Part shown: in pieces, positions 17,368-26,122 of the stretch
How the letters are laid out: every line of letters starts with the position of its first letter
Numbering within the stretch: the stretch's first letter is position 1
Assembly (NCBI RefSeq): GCF_004403465.1
Contig: NZ_SOGQ01000095.1
Span: forward strand, 1 to 38,999
DNA length: 38,999 nt
Direction of reading: 5' to 3'
Origin: Cryobacterium sinapicolor
GTDB taxonomy: Bacteria > Actinomycetota > Actinomycetes > Actinomycetales > Microbacteriaceae
Program-made: the position numbers and the translations under genes
The notes under the pieces: generated by a model
Database searches by the model: none
What the model saw: only the letters and a program-made list of their open reading frames with translations
What the model was told of the DNA's origin: nothing

Positions 17368-17690
17368 TTGCGTGCAAAAGTGAAAGAGGAGCTCGGTCTC
17401 GAGGTCGACATTGTCGCCGTGTTCGATAGCTATGGTGGCGTCGACTTGACGAACGACTATCCGAACGGTGACGTTGTGAGAGTTTGCTGCAGACATAGAT
17501 GGCATCCGGATGATGCGCGAGCCGACCTTTTCGAGTTGGTAGGTCTCTACGTGGACCCGCAGGCCTGGAACCGAGGAATCGGCAGCCGACTCTATGAAGC
17601 CTTCGAGGCCAAATGGCTGGCCACTGATTCCGCAACTGCCGTCCTCGAGGTGTGGAGCGAGAACGACCGTTTCATGCCAGGTCGCGCAGT
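17368..17690 (+). pseudogene. Chimeric remnant: Nudix fragment joined to GNAT acetyltransferase fragment
   Basis: One open frame joins two unrelated pieces. The first third, VKEELGLEVDIVAVFDSYGG then YPNGDVV, is the end of a Nudix box and its following strands. After about 17510 the frame reads ELVGLYVDPQAWNRGIGSRL and AVLEVWSEND, the acetyl-CoA-binding loop and next strand of a GNAT acetyltransferase. Neither domain is complete: the Nudix lacks its start and the first half of its box, the GNAT lacks both ends. The 3' edge coincides with the end of the large membrane protein gene, pointing to a deletion junction. No function is expected. Confidence 0.6.
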
Positions 17691-20600
17691 CGCGCCGCGA
17701 TGCTGTTGTCGTGCCCGGCTCGACGCTCATAGGTGACGGCGATGATGAGCAGCACGGCGCCGACGACGGCCAGCGTGATCCACCACGGCACCGATTCGAT
17801 GCCGCGGCCGATCTGCACCACGAACACGAAAATGTTCTCGATGGGCAGTACGAAAATGCCCAGCAGGAAAGGAGCCGCGAGTTTCAAGCTAGAGCCGACG
17901 AGAATGGCGACGAGCGCGATCGCGATCACGAGGATGGCCCGCCAGGTCTGAGGGTCGGTGAAGGTCGCGAGGATCGAGGCCAAGAACATCACGCCGAGTC
18001 CGGGGGCGAGCAGCGGCCACGAGCCGTGCCAGCGGGCGGGCCAGCTGCCGAGCGTGCCACGCTTGATGTCCGCTGTATCCGATTGCCTTCCGCGTATGGC
18101 GGCAACACCGGCTAAGAGCAAGAAGAGGCCCAGGGGCAGCGAGAACCACTCGACCCGCAAGTCACGCGGGCTCCAAGCCACGATCGCAGTGACGAACGCG
18201 AGCGTGAAGAGGAGCCACACGGGAGGCAGGCTCGTCCGGCCGTTTCGCATCCGCACCGCGATAAGGACCATGGCGGCGAGGTAGGTGACCATGAGCGACC
18301 ACATCAGCCAGATCGTGAACCAGTCTCGTTCGATCGCCGTCCAAGTCGCCAGCCCGACGTACAGGGTGGCGGGGGCATACAGCCAGCGAGCAGACAGACG
18401 ACCGAAAGACGACCATCGGATGCGCGCCGCGTGAGGTACCGCGGCATGGGAAAGGATGGCCCCCGCCGCAACGGCAGCTGGCACGGCACCGGCCAGGCCG
18501 ATCCCGAGGCACAGAACGACCAACGGTATCGCCCCGGTCGCGACGATGTCGGCACCGACGCCGAATCGCACGCCTTGGATCGCCCCGGCCGCACCCGCCA
18601 CGATCGCGACCCCGTAGGTCGGCTTGCAGAGTGTGCGCAGCCAATCTGCACGCGGCGACGTGCCCCGGTGGAGCAGCAGGCCGAGCCCGAGCAGCGCCCA
18701 CGCCGCAGCGACCAGCCCGTAGCCGCGCCACGCTGCCCCGCCGATTTCACCTGCCTCCGACACCGCCAGCACCACCAGGGTCGGCACGATGGCAACGAGG
18801 AGCCCGCAGGTATACAGCGGCACGCCCTGTGCGCCGCGCGCGGTGAGGAGCAGGCCGATGGTCGCCGCTGCGAGGCTCGGCGGAAGCAGATACGGCTCAA
18901 GCAGGCTGATACCGGCCAGAGCCCACACACACCACAGGGCTCCCGTTAGGCAGGCAGCCGCGGTCCACCACCCGTAGCGGCGCTTCGCCCAGAACGATGT
19001 CGCCGCTCCGCCGAGGGCGAGAATGATGAGCACGAGGAATGTCGTCGGCAAGCCAGCCGCCACCCGGATGAGCGCCAGCCCGACGGCGATTGCGCCGGTG
19101 AGCATGGCAGACGCCTCGATGGCGATCCGCGCGACCGTGGCGCCCCGTTCGCCGACGCCACGTCGCAGGAGGGCCGAGCGAATCACCCCCGTGCTCGGGA
19201 GCGCGAGAGCGACAATCGCCGCGATGACCGGCAAAGTCAGAGGAGAGGCGCTGCCCCTGAGCACCTCGGCGCCGAGACATACGACGACGACGGCCAGGGA
19301 CGGAATGAGCAGGCCGGCGGCGATTGCGCGAAGCAGGATGCCGAGTCCGAGCCGGCGGGAGACGAGGAGGGTCATCGCAAGCAGGAACATGATGCCAGTT
19401 GAGAGAGCAGTCCAGCCGCTGCGTTCGAAGACCACCTGGATCACGCCGATCACAAAGGGCACGGACGTCACGACCAGGATCGAGTACCAGGCTGCGGGTT
19501 TCACTTGCGGAAGAGCGGTCGCGACGATGGCGCCGATCAGCCCGATCGACGTGGTTAGGCACATGAGCGCGATCGTGCCCATGCCGAGCTGTCCGAGCGC
19601 TGTCGCCACGACCACGAGAGCGTAGGCGTAGCCGACAGCGACGTGGAGAAAACGAGTCCCGGCGGGCACGGTTCGCGCGAGCGCGATGATGGCCGTGACC
19701 ACTGCGATGCCCGCCCACGCCGCGAGGCGATCGTCGGTCCACGAAATGATGCCCGCGAGAAGCACAGCCAGATGAGCCGCGACAATCAGGGGAAGGCGCA
19801 AGCGGAGGGAAGCCGCCCGGAGGCTCGGGACGAGAATGAGCGCAGCACTCGTGGATACCGCGAGTCCCAGGGCGATCCCGATTTGAGCCCAGGGTAAGAG
19901 GCCGGGGGTGCAGACGAGCACGAGCCCAGCGAGCGACGCCAGCCAGATGGCGAGGGCCGCCACCCCGTTCGCGCGGTGCGCCTGGGCAATGTCCCGGTGC
20001 AGGGTGATTGCGGCGAAGGCCCCGAAGCCAAAGGCACCAGCGGCGAGGCCGAGCACGACCGCGAGCACGCCGCCAGTATCGATCACTGAGGAGACGAGAT
20101 CGGAACCGCTGACGGAACCAAGCACCTTCGCGGCGCCGATCATCAGCGCCACGAGCACCGTCGCTAGGACGCTCACCACGGCCATCCCGAACGCGCCGCC
20201 GGTGTACCGTCGCCGCTCGATCGTCGCCGGGGTCGGCGCCAGGGCGCCCAGGACGATGAGTCCTGCGGCGCCCGCGACAGCGCTGAAAGCGAAATACCAA
20301 TGCTCGGCGCCATACGCTCCGAGGTCGAGGGCGAATGGCAGCCCGGTGAATGCGGCCACGCCGGCAGCCCCGGCGACGAAGCTCCAGAGACCGCGTGCGA
20401 GGTTCCGGGTGGCGAGGCCAGCGAGCACCGCAATCGCGGCAAGGACGGCGCATATCCCGAGCCAGTATCCCGTGGTGCTGTCGGCCTCGATCAGTCTCGC
20501 CTGGGCGAGCACGATTGCGACGGAAACGATCTGCACCACCGTCAGCGTCACCTGCTCCGCCCGAAGGCGCCCGTCGAATCTCCTTGCCGTGGCGCGGACG

Positions 20601-21412
20601 AGTGCGACGAGTGCGAGAGCGACGAATCCCGTGCCGAGGTGTCCGATGACCGCCGACAACACGGTGCCGCCCGCGTACCCGAGCATCGCGGGCACCACGG
20701 CGAGGCCGAGCAGGGAGATCCAGAGCCAGGTCCGGATATGCGCCACCCGCGACAGCGCCACCATGACCGAGCCGCTGGCGAGTGTGCCGACCGCAGTGAC
20801 CACCCACGGGCTAAAGCCGCTCGGGGTCAGTTCGGAAAGCGCGTACACGTCGAGGGCGACGAACAACATGCCAAGCGCACCGACAGCCTCGGCCGAGAAC
20901 TGCAGCCTGCGCCGGGCGAGCAGCCAGGCGCCGCCCAGGAACAAGAGGGTGATGACGCCGACGATCACGCTGCGCAGCACACGATCGCTGAGGTCGGGGT
21001 TGAAGAAGGTGAATACGATCGCCGAGATCGCGAACAGCCCAGCGCCCGCGACCGCCAGCACCGACTGAACTGTGACGCTCGAGCGCGGATCCGCGACAGC
21101 TGGGCTGGCTGCGGCGGGCGCAACAAGGGCTGCGGATGCTGGCGACGGTTCGGTCGCACTTGCTGCAGACGGCTCGGCGAGCACGCGCGGCACACGTTCG
21201 AGCACCGACTGCCGCGCTAGCAGTGCGGTGGCCGCCTCCCGGGAGGCGGTCCAAAGTTCGAGGCCGATTTTCCCGTTCAGGTCGACGCCGCAATCACGGC
21301 AGCGCCTGTTCTGCAGGGCGTCGACCCCGCAGGACGGGCAGGACGCATCGTCCAGAAGACGTGCGACGGCGAGGTCGCTCCACTGGCTCGTCATTCGGGC
21401 AGGCGTGTTCAC
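17672..21412 (-). CDS. Giant multi-pass membrane protein with N-terminal zinc ribbon (SCO7613 C-terminal-domain type)
   Basis: A 1246-residue protein with a four-cysteine zinc ribbon at the start, CPSC...CRDC (C25, C28, C38, C41), a low-complexity Ala/Pro linker (about 85-115), then some 35 or more hydrophobic helices to the C-terminus. This layout matches the uncharacterised actinobacterial family named after SCO7613. The GTG at 21412 is chosen because it overlaps the TGA of the Xre gene (GTGA) and has a GGAAG site; an ATG six codons on is possible. It is the third gene of a coupled operon with DUF2975 and Xre proteins. Role unknown; a membrane scaffold or polymer-handling function would be speculation. 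Confidence 0.82.
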   Translation of the reverse strand: MNTPARMTSQWSDLAVARLLDDASCPSCGVDALQNRRCRDCGVDLNGKIGLELWTASREAATALLARQSVLERVPRVLAEPSAASATEPSPASAALVAPAAASPAVADPRSSVTVQSVLAVAGAGLFAISAIVFTFFNPDLSDRVLRSVIVGVITLLFLGGAWLLARRRLQFSAEAVGALGMLFVALDVYALSELTPSGFSPWVVTAVGTLASGSVMVALSRVAHIRTWLWISLLGLAVVPAMLGYAGGTVLSAVIGHLGTGFVALALVALVRATARRFDGRLRAEQVTLTVVQIVSVAIVLAQARLIEADSTTGYWLGICAVLAAIAVLAGLATRNLARGLWSFVAGAAGVAAFTGLPFALDLGAYGAEHWYFAFSAVAGAAGLIVLGALAPTPATIERRRYTGGAFGMAVVSVLATVLVALMIGAAKVLGSVSGSDLVSSVIDTGGVLAVVLGLAAGAFGFGAFAAITLHRDIAQAHRANGVAALAIWLASLAGLVLVCTPGLLPWAQIGIALGLAVSTSAALILVPSLRAASLRLRLPLIVAAHLAVLLAGIISWTDDRLAAWAGIAVVTAIIALARTVPAGTRFLHVAVGYAYALVVVATALGQLGMGTIALMCLTTSIGLIGAIVATALPQVKPAAWYSILVVTSVPFVIGVIQVVFERSGWTALSTGIMFLLAMTLLVSRRLGLGILLRAIAAGLLIPSLAVVVVCLGAEVLRGSASPLTLPVIAAIVALALPSTGVIRSALLRRGVGERGATVARIAIEASAMLTGAIAVGLALIRVAAGLPTTFLVLIILALGGAATSFWAKRRYGWWTAAACLTGALWCVWALAGISLLEPYLLPPSLAAATIGLLLTARGAQGVPLYTCGLLVAIVPTLVVLAVSEAGEIGGAAWRGYGLVAAAWALLGLGLLLHRGTSPRADWLRTLCKPTYGVAIVAGAAGAIQGVRFGVGADIVATGAIPLVVLCLGIGLAGAVPAAVAAGAILSHAAVPHAARIRWSSFGRLSARWLYAPATLYVGLATWTAIERDWFTIWLMWSLMVTYLAAMVLIAVRMRNGRTSLPPVWLLFTLAFVTAIVAWSPRDLRVEWFSLPLGLFLLLAGVAAIRGRQSDTADIKRGTLGSWPARWHGSWPLLAPGLGVMFLASILATFTDPQTWRAILVIAIALVAILVGSSLKLAAPFLLGIFVLPIENIFVFVVQIGRGIESVPWWITLAVVGAVLLIIAVTYERRAGHDNSIAARLRDLA

Positions 21413-21681
21413 GAGGCTTCCGTCGCATCGCTCGTTCGCGGCGGGTTGTGCGGATCCGAGGCATCTGGCCCTGAGCCGTCCGGAACCCAGATGAGGATAT
21501 CGCCCGGCTGGCACTCAAGTACGCGGCAGATCGCGTCGAGGGTCGAGAAGCGCACCGCTTTGGCCCGGCCGTTCTTGAGCACAGATACGTTCACCGGGGT
21601 GATGTCGATCGCGGCCGCGAAGTCAGCGACGGACATCTTCTTCTTGGCGAGTTCGACGTCGAGGTTGATGACGATGGGCAT
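21409..21681 (-). CDS. Xre-family regulator (YozG-like, HTH_26 type)
   Basis: A 90-residue DNA-binding protein: PIVINLDVELAKKKMSVADF, helix-turn-helix AAAIDITPVNVSVLKNGRAK, then FSTLDAICRVLECQPGDILIW, the characteristic ending of YozG-type Cro/CI regulators, plus a short polar tail. The frame is open for 94 codons upstream, but the ATG at 21681 has a GGAGGT site and its TGATG overlap with the DUF2975 stop marks the true start. Such Xre proteins are commonly paired with DUF2975 membrane proteins. It probably binds the repeats at 22166-22201 and controls the operon. Confidence 0.88.
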   Translation of the reverse strand: MPIVINLDVELAKKKMSVADFAAAIDITPVNVSVLKNGRAKAVRFSTLDAICRVLECQPGDILIWVPDGSGPDASDPHNPPRTSDATEAS

Positions 21682-22157
21682 CAGACCACCTCCGACAGGT
21701 CCTGCTGCAGTTGTCGCGCGTTGCGCAGGAGTCCGCGGAGCACCAGGATCAGCAGCGCGAGTCCCGCGCCGACGACAACGCCGAGTGCGCACAGCAGCAT
21801 CACCGATGGGGAGGCGACATTCGCCGATGCGAGGGTGGCCATCGACACGGCGATGAGGAGGGTCGATAGGACGATGGCGCCAAGGATGACGTCGACCCAT
21901 ACGAACGCGTCGTCGCTGAAGATGACGGACGTGCGTACCATCGACAGGAGCCGCCACACGCACAAGAGCACGACTTGCACGCAGAGTAGGAAGAGCACGG
22001 CAACGATGATGCCCGGCGTCTGAAGATAGCGGAGGTCTGCGTAGATCTCGGCAGACTGCCGCGCCACCCCCGGGACCATGAATAGCTGGCAGGCCAGGAG
22101 AAGGACGATCATCGCGACGATGAGGGCCTTCAATGAGACGATGGTTGCCTTGTGCAT
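21681..22157 (-). CDS. DUF2975 membrane protein
   Basis: A 158-residue protein with four hydrophobic helices (about 5-25, 45-70, 88-110 and 118-142) and the family's FSDDAFVWVD motif between the second and third. Length and layout fit DUF2975. The ATG at 22157 follows TAGGA; the open frame further upstream lacks hydrophobic or family features. Its stop overlaps the start of the Xre gene, so the two are translationally coupled. Function is unknown; pairing suggests the membrane protein senses something and the Xre partner responds, which is inference. Confidence 0.85.
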   Translation of the reverse strand: MHKATIVSLKALIVAMIVLLLACQLFMVPGVARQSAEIYADLRYLQTPGIIVAVLFLLCVQVVLLCVWRLLSMVRTSVIFSDDAFVWVDVILGAIVLSTLLIAVSMATLASANVASPSVMLLCALGVVVGAGLALLILVLRGLLRNARQLQQDLSEVV

Positions 22158-22165
22158 GTGATTCC

Positions 22166-22201
22166 TATCGATAATCAGTACACTACTATCGACAAACGAT
22201 A
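22166..22201. promoter_or_regulatory. Inverted repeats upstream of the DUF2975-Xre operon
   Basis: A perfect 8-bp palindrome TATCGATA (22166-22173) and a spaced one TATCG-N5-CGATA (22187-22201) share the half site TATCG. Both lie in the 45 bp upstream of the DUF2975 start, consistent with an Xre operator. Confidence 0.55.
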
Positions 22202-22349
22202 CATCGCGCCAGCGTATAACGGAAGCCACGGCAGCATGCGGCTTCACCGCATGCTGAAAGCACAAAGACCGCTCGGCCGGGACCGTGGCTGATTCTTGGG
22301 GCTAGGAACAGGGACTCCCGGGCGTGACGCTGACCACATTCTGAGACGA

Positions 22350-22532
22350 ACCGTGGACGCGCCATACTACGAGCACCTCGGCTTACGTGCTTTCTTGACA
22401 CGTGACTGGGGCCGGGCGATAAGCGTTCGAATGGATAGAGAACCTGCGCGAGGGCTCGAGGCCTGGCCGCACGTGGCGATGATCCGAACCATGAACAAAA
22501 CCAGAACGGCAGAAGCTGACGTTCACGGATAA
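22350..22532 (+). pseudogene. GNAT acetyltransferase C-terminal remnant
   Basis: The plus-strand frame TVDAPYYEHLGLRAF, then REPARGLEAWPHVAMI, resembles the C-terminal half of GNAT acetyltransferases (an aligned PYYEHLGF followed by a closing strand). No acetyl-CoA-binding loop or start is present. The rest of 22202-22575 holds no recognised gene. Confidence 0.35.
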
Positions 22533-22575
22533 TCGCCAGCAAGGCGTTCCGCTAACAACCCTTTAGGTTGGAGGA

Positions 22576-23322
22576 ATGGATGAAGAGGTTCTGGCTGGCG
22601 GAAACTCGAGTGTGGTTGTGCGGGTGGGCGATACCGTTCGCCGCCCCGCGGGACCTTGGACTCCCGCGGTCCATCAATTTCTGACCACACTCCGCGCGGC
22701 GGGAGTGACGGAAGTACCTGAGCCCTTCGGCCTGGACGAGCAGGGCCGAGGAGTGCTCTCCTACCTTCCGGGAGTCGTCGGCAACTACCCGTTGCCCAGC
22801 TGGATCTGGTCGCCGACGATCCTGCATGAGGCTGGGTCCTTGCTCCGACGGGTACATGACGCGAGCGCACCCCTCGCGCACGCGGCCGCTGAATGGCAGT
22901 TGCCTGCACACGAACCAATACAGGTGGTGTGCCTGAACGACGTCGCACCGTACAACATGGTTTTCCAAGACGGGCACATCACGGGTCTCATCGACGTTGA
23001 CATGGCCTCCCCCGGGCCACGGATTTGGGACCTCGCCTACCTCGCATATCGACTCGTCCCGCTCGGCGAGTACTCAGACCCTGACGCGCCAGGACGAGAT
23101 GCTCGCCCGGGCCGGCTCGATGCGCTCATCCGTTCCTACGGCTATGTGTTTGACCAGGCTGCCGTTCTTCGGGCAGCAGCGGACCGCATGGAGGATCTGG
23201 CCGTTTTCACGGATCAACGGGCCGCCGACACTGGCCGCATAGATTTCCTGGAGCATGCCGCACTGTACCGCCGCGACCGCGACCGACTTATCGACATGAT
23301 CGCAAGCCTGCAGGCCCCGTGA
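22576..23322 (+). CDS. Aminoglycoside phosphotransferase (APH)-family kinase
   Basis: Kinase-fold protein of 248 residues. SSVVVRVGDTVRRPAGPWTP is the N-lobe with its glycine-poor loop; CLNDVAPYNMVF (119-130) is the catalytic loop and GLIDVDMASPGPRIWDLAYL (137-156) the metal-binding segment and following helix. D122, N127 and D140 are present, but the position normally filled by His in this loop (HND or HGD) is L120. Members phosphorylate aminoglycosides or small metabolites; substrate here is unknown, and resistance should not be assumed. The ATG directly follows GGAGGA. It converges with the LysM lipoprotein gene. Confidence 0.82.
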   Translation: MDEEVLAGGNSSVVVRVGDTVRRPAGPWTPAVHQFLTTLRAAGVTEVPEPFGLDEQGRGVLSYLPGVVGNYPLPSWIWSPTILHEAGSLLRRVHDASAPLAHAAAEWQLPAHEPIQVVCLNDVAPYNMVFQDGHITGLIDVDMASPGPRIWDLAYLAYRLVPLGEYSDPDAPGRDARPGRLDALIRSYGYVFDQAAVLRAAADRMEDLAVFTDQRAADTGRIDFLEHAALYRRDRDRLIDMIASLQAP

Positions 23323-23392
23323 ACGCGGATATCCAGGTAGTTTCTACACGGCCACTATCCCCTGGGCGGCGGTTCATGCCCTGAAGCGGCGT

Positions 23393-23905
23393 TCAGGCCC
23401 AAGGCGGGGAAACCGAGGCGCCGCCACGCAATGCCACCTGGAGGTTCAAATCGTCACCGGCCTGGAGCTGGCGACTCGTGAGCGGGTTGAGGAAGCCGAG
23501 GTCGTCGTCTGTGATGCCGAAGCGTTCGGCGATGTCGTTGAGCGTGTCGTCGGCGACCGCCCGGTAGGAGAGCGGGGCACCATCGGCTGAAGCGGTGGCA
23601 CCGCCGGCTCCGAACCGGGCGCCGGTGTCGACGGCGAGCAGCCCGGGGCGGCTGTCCGGCAGGTCCCAGGTGATCGTGCCGACCGCCCCGGGAGTGAGCA
23701 CGCAGCCGTCAGGAGCCGACGTGAGCTCGGCCGTGCCGATGACACCGTCGGGGATGACGACGTCGACCGCGCCGTCGGGCGGGGCCGACGCATCAGTGTG
23801 GACGGCCGTGTCGACCGGTGGTGTCTGGGTTGTCGGGGGCGAGCAGGCCACCAGCCCTAGCACCAGAGCGATGCTCACCAGAACGGATGTCGTCAGTCGT
23901 GGCAT
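23393..23905 (-). CDS. Secreted LysM-domain lipoprotein
   Basis: A 170-residue precursor. A signal peptide ends in the lipobox LVAC (Cys about 20), so the mature protein is membrane-anchored outside the cell. A low-complexity Pro/Thr linker and a central beta-rich part follow. The C-terminal LysM domain reads YRAVADDTLNDIAERFGITD then LNPLTSRQLQAGDDL, the peptidoglycan or chitin-type glycan binding repeat. The ATG at 23905 has a GGAGGGG site and gives a proper signal peptide; a longer frame does not. Likely cell-wall attached; no enzymatic domain is visible. Confidence 0.85.
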   Translation of the reverse strand: MPRLTTSVLVSIALVLGLVACSPPTTQTPPVDTAVHTDASAPPDGAVDVVIPDGVIGTAELTSAPDGCVLTPGAVGTITWDLPDSRPGLLAVDTGARFGAGGATASADGAPLSYRAVADDTLNDIAERFGITDDDLGFLNPLTSRQLQAGDDLNLQVALRGGASVSPPWA

Positions 23906-24353
23906 CAGGTCCCCTCCCCGCCGCGCCCAGTATGGCAGTCGGCCGCATCGCCGGTCCCGCCGCGGGCCCGAGGGACGAGATGGCTCGACCGACGTCGCCA
24001 CCGGACGCACCGGTCGCTATGAACCCTCCCGTTGGCGGTTGGGCTTGCGGGCGAAGCAGGGGGACTTTTCAGTCGCCTGAATTGCCCGGATGCCGCGGGC
24101 CGATGAGCAGATCGCTGAGCTCTCGATGCTTTGCGGTCGACGAGCACATGGTGAGGGGCAACGGCCAGCACCACGTTTGCATATGGGCTGAGTATGGTTG
24201 CTCGCAATGTCGATTGGTTCTTTGGGCTGCTGACGCCCGTCCAGTGGGATGCGTGGCGCACCTAGCTCGCGACCGATGGGGGGCTCACCGCGCTGCTCAT
24301 CAAAGTCCTCCGGTGCAACGCCTAAATGAGGTCGGGTCCATCCGCTTCCGAGA
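23906..24353. other. Intergenic stretch without recognised gene
   Basis: This includes the lipoprotein promoter region. Short protein-like runs occur on the plus strand near 24190-24250 (NVDWFFGLLTPVQWDAW, then a stop) but cannot be assigned. No hairpin with a U-run is seen. Confidence 0.4.
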
Positions 24354-25322
24354 TCAGACGCAAATCGCGACCTTTCCACGGGCGTGCTCGTCGACGAAGT
24401 ACCGCATGGCAGCGGGCACCTCGGCAAGCCCATAGATGCGATCGATTGCGGGGGTCACCCGCCCGGCCTCAATCAGGTTGCGTAGCTCGTTCAGCGTTTT
24501 CGTGCTGCCGTTCTGGGTGAATGGTTTGAGTTTCTGGTCAATGAATGGCGATACGGCAACGGCTTTGAGGATGCGCCCCATAGGCCCGACCACGCGTCCG
24601 CCTGCGCCACTGGAGAGCACGAGGACTCCCTTGGAAGTGAGTGCGCTGCGCAATTCGGTCAGCGTGTGGTTCCCGATCAGATCAAAGATGACGTCGTGCT
24701 GAGCGGTTCCACGGGTGAAGTCCTCGCGTCCGTAATCGACGACGTGGTCGGCACCGAGTGATTGCACGAGCGCAGCATTGGCGGCGCTGCTCACGGCGGT
24801 GACCTCGGCGCCGAGCGCCTTCGCGATCTGCACAGCAAAAGTCCCCACTCCCCCGGATGCCCCATTGACCAGCACCCGCTGACCGGGGGTCACCGCACCG
24901 GCATCGCGCAAGCCGACCAAAGCTGTCATCCCGGACAGAGGCACCGCGGCGGCTTGCTCGAAGGTCAAATTGACCGGCTTTCGCGCCAGAAGCGAGGCGG
25001 GTGCGGCGACGTACTCCGCAAAGGTTCCTGAACTGAGCTCTCCGTAGACCTCGTCGCCCTGGCGGAAAGCCGTGACATTGGTGCCGACTGACTCGACGAC
25101 GCCCGCGACATCCTTGCCCCGCGTCATCGCTTTCGGTCTTCGAATGCCGAAGGCCAATCGCGCGACAAGCGGCATGCCCGACATGTGAATCCAGTCGGCA
25201 TGGTTGAGGCTCGCGGCCACCACGCGGACGAGAACGTCGTTGTGGCCAACGACCGGATGGTCGATGTCTTCCACTTTGAGCACTTCTACGTCGCCGTATT
25301 CCCGCTGAACTATTGCCTTCAA
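24354..25322 (-). CDS. Zinc-independent MDR/quinone-oxidoreductase-type NAD(P)-dependent dehydrogenase
   Basis: Soluble oxidoreductase of 322 residues. MKAIVQREYGDVEVL opens the GroES-like domain, with NHADWIHMSGMP and KDVAGVVESVGTNV. The Rossmann domain carries VLVNGASGGVGTFAVQIAKALGAEVTAV, with the GxGGVG-type nucleotide-binding loop. Structural and catalytic zinc cysteines are absent, placing it with quinone reductase-like enzymes. The TTG at 25322 is chosen because an AGGAGG site precedes it by six bases and it yields the family's usual N-terminus; the longer frame is not family-like. Substrate unknown. Confidence 0.88.
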   Translation of the reverse strand: MKAIVQREYGDVEVLKVEDIDHPVVGHNDVLVRVVAASLNHADWIHMSGMPLVARLAFGIRRPKAMTRGKDVAGVVESVGTNVTAFRQGDEVYGELSSGTFAEYVAAPASLLARKPVNLTFEQAAAVPLSGMTALVGLRDAGAVTPGQRVLVNGASGGVGTFAVQIAKALGAEVTAVSSAANAALVQSLGADHVVDYGREDFTRGTAQHDVIFDLIGNHTLTELRSALTSKGVLVLSSGAGGRVVGPMGRILKAVAVSPFIDQKLKPFTQNGSTKTLNELRNLIEAGRVTPAIDRIYGLAEVPAAMRYFVDEHARGKVAICV

Positions 25323-25466
25323 GATGTGCCTCCTAGTTCGGCTGCACGGTACCGCATACCGGTAACGTCTTTCGACGCTGCCCACAGCCGGGCGGCGGTG
25401 ACGTCACCGGTGGCCGGGCCGTAGCGGTGCCCAAGCACGGCTGGCCTTTTGTGGGACAGGGGACGG

Positions 25467-26042
25467 TCATGCCCGAGCCGTTACGGCTGCGGTCGTGCCA
25501 AAGCCCCGCACAATGAGCCAAATGGCGAAGAACAGCTCGAACAGGCCACCCGGAACGGTGGAAACGAGGCCGGCACCCACTACGCCGGCGAGTTCGAGAA
25601 AGCACCCGCCCGCGAATAACGCGTAGCCAATAAATCCCCACACGGCCAGGAACCGTGGCACGAGGCGTGAGCGGTAGAGCGCAATGCAGAACAGCAGGCT
25701 ACCGACGCCAAGGCCCGCCATCGCAATGTTGTATGCAAGAAAGTTGGTGCCGCCCATGCCGGCGAGTAGCGCGACCGCGCCGACCGCCAAAAAACCACCC
25801 TCGAAGATCCGGGTGGCGAGGTAGCTGGCCGCGATTCCTGGAGCGTGTGGCCGAAGGACAGGAAGCATGACAGCTCCGATCGCGATCACGGCCACCGAGT
25901 TCAACACCATGAGCACCACTCCTGCGGTGAGGAGCCCGCCGGGGGAAGCGGTCGTCGCGATAGCGCTTCCAGTGCCGTAAAGAAAAAAGGCGGCAAGCAT
26001 CAGCGCGCCGACGGTGCGGGCAATTGTGCGTGGATTACTCAT
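25467..26042 (-). CDS. DUF4386 six-helix membrane protein
   Basis: A 191-residue protein with about six hydrophobic helices. It begins RTIARTVGALMLAAFFLYGTG and contains LATRIFEGGFLAVGAVALL, both typical of DUF4386. No catalytic or transport motif is known to me. It is divergent from a TetR-type regulator across a gap with two perfect 17-bp palindromes, so it is almost certainly repressed by it. The ATG follows GGAGATGAG at a long spacing. Confidence 0.82.
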   Translation of the reverse strand: MSNPRTIARTVGALMLAAFFLYGTGSAIATTASPGGLLTAGVVLMVLNSVAVIAIGAVMLPVLRPHAPGIAASYLATRIFEGGFLAVGAVALLAGMGGTNFLAYNIAMAGLGVGSLLFCIALYRSRLVPRFLAVWGFIGYALFAGGCFLELAGVVGAGLVSTVPGGLFELFFAIWLIVRGFGTTAAVTARA

Positions 26043-26066
26043 ACGTTTCTCATCTCCAGTCGTCGC

Positions 26067-26115
26067 ACCATACGGTGTATGGTGAATAGTGCGAAAGTAC
26101 CATACGGCGTATGGT
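26067..26115. promoter_or_regulatory. Twin 17-bp operators between DUF4386 and tetR-type genes
   Basis: ACCATAC-N3-GTATGGT occurs twice, at 26067-26083 and 26099-26115, both perfect inverted repeats with centres 32 bp apart. The second covers an upstream in-frame ATG of the regulator gene, supporting the later start. Confidence 0.88.
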
Positions 26116-26122
26116 GGTGTCT

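Noticed and set aside
18897..20807. A 636-codon frame on the minus strand inside the giant membrane gene
   Set aside because: Arginine/histidine-rich composition with no hydrophobic segments or motifs; it is a GC-driven shadow of the real frame.
23340..23400. Imperfect repeated GGCGGTTCATGCCC / GGCGTTCAGGCCC as a terminator between the kinase and LysM lipoprotein genes
   Set aside because: The copies are mainly direct repeats; stem pairing is poor and no U-run follows.
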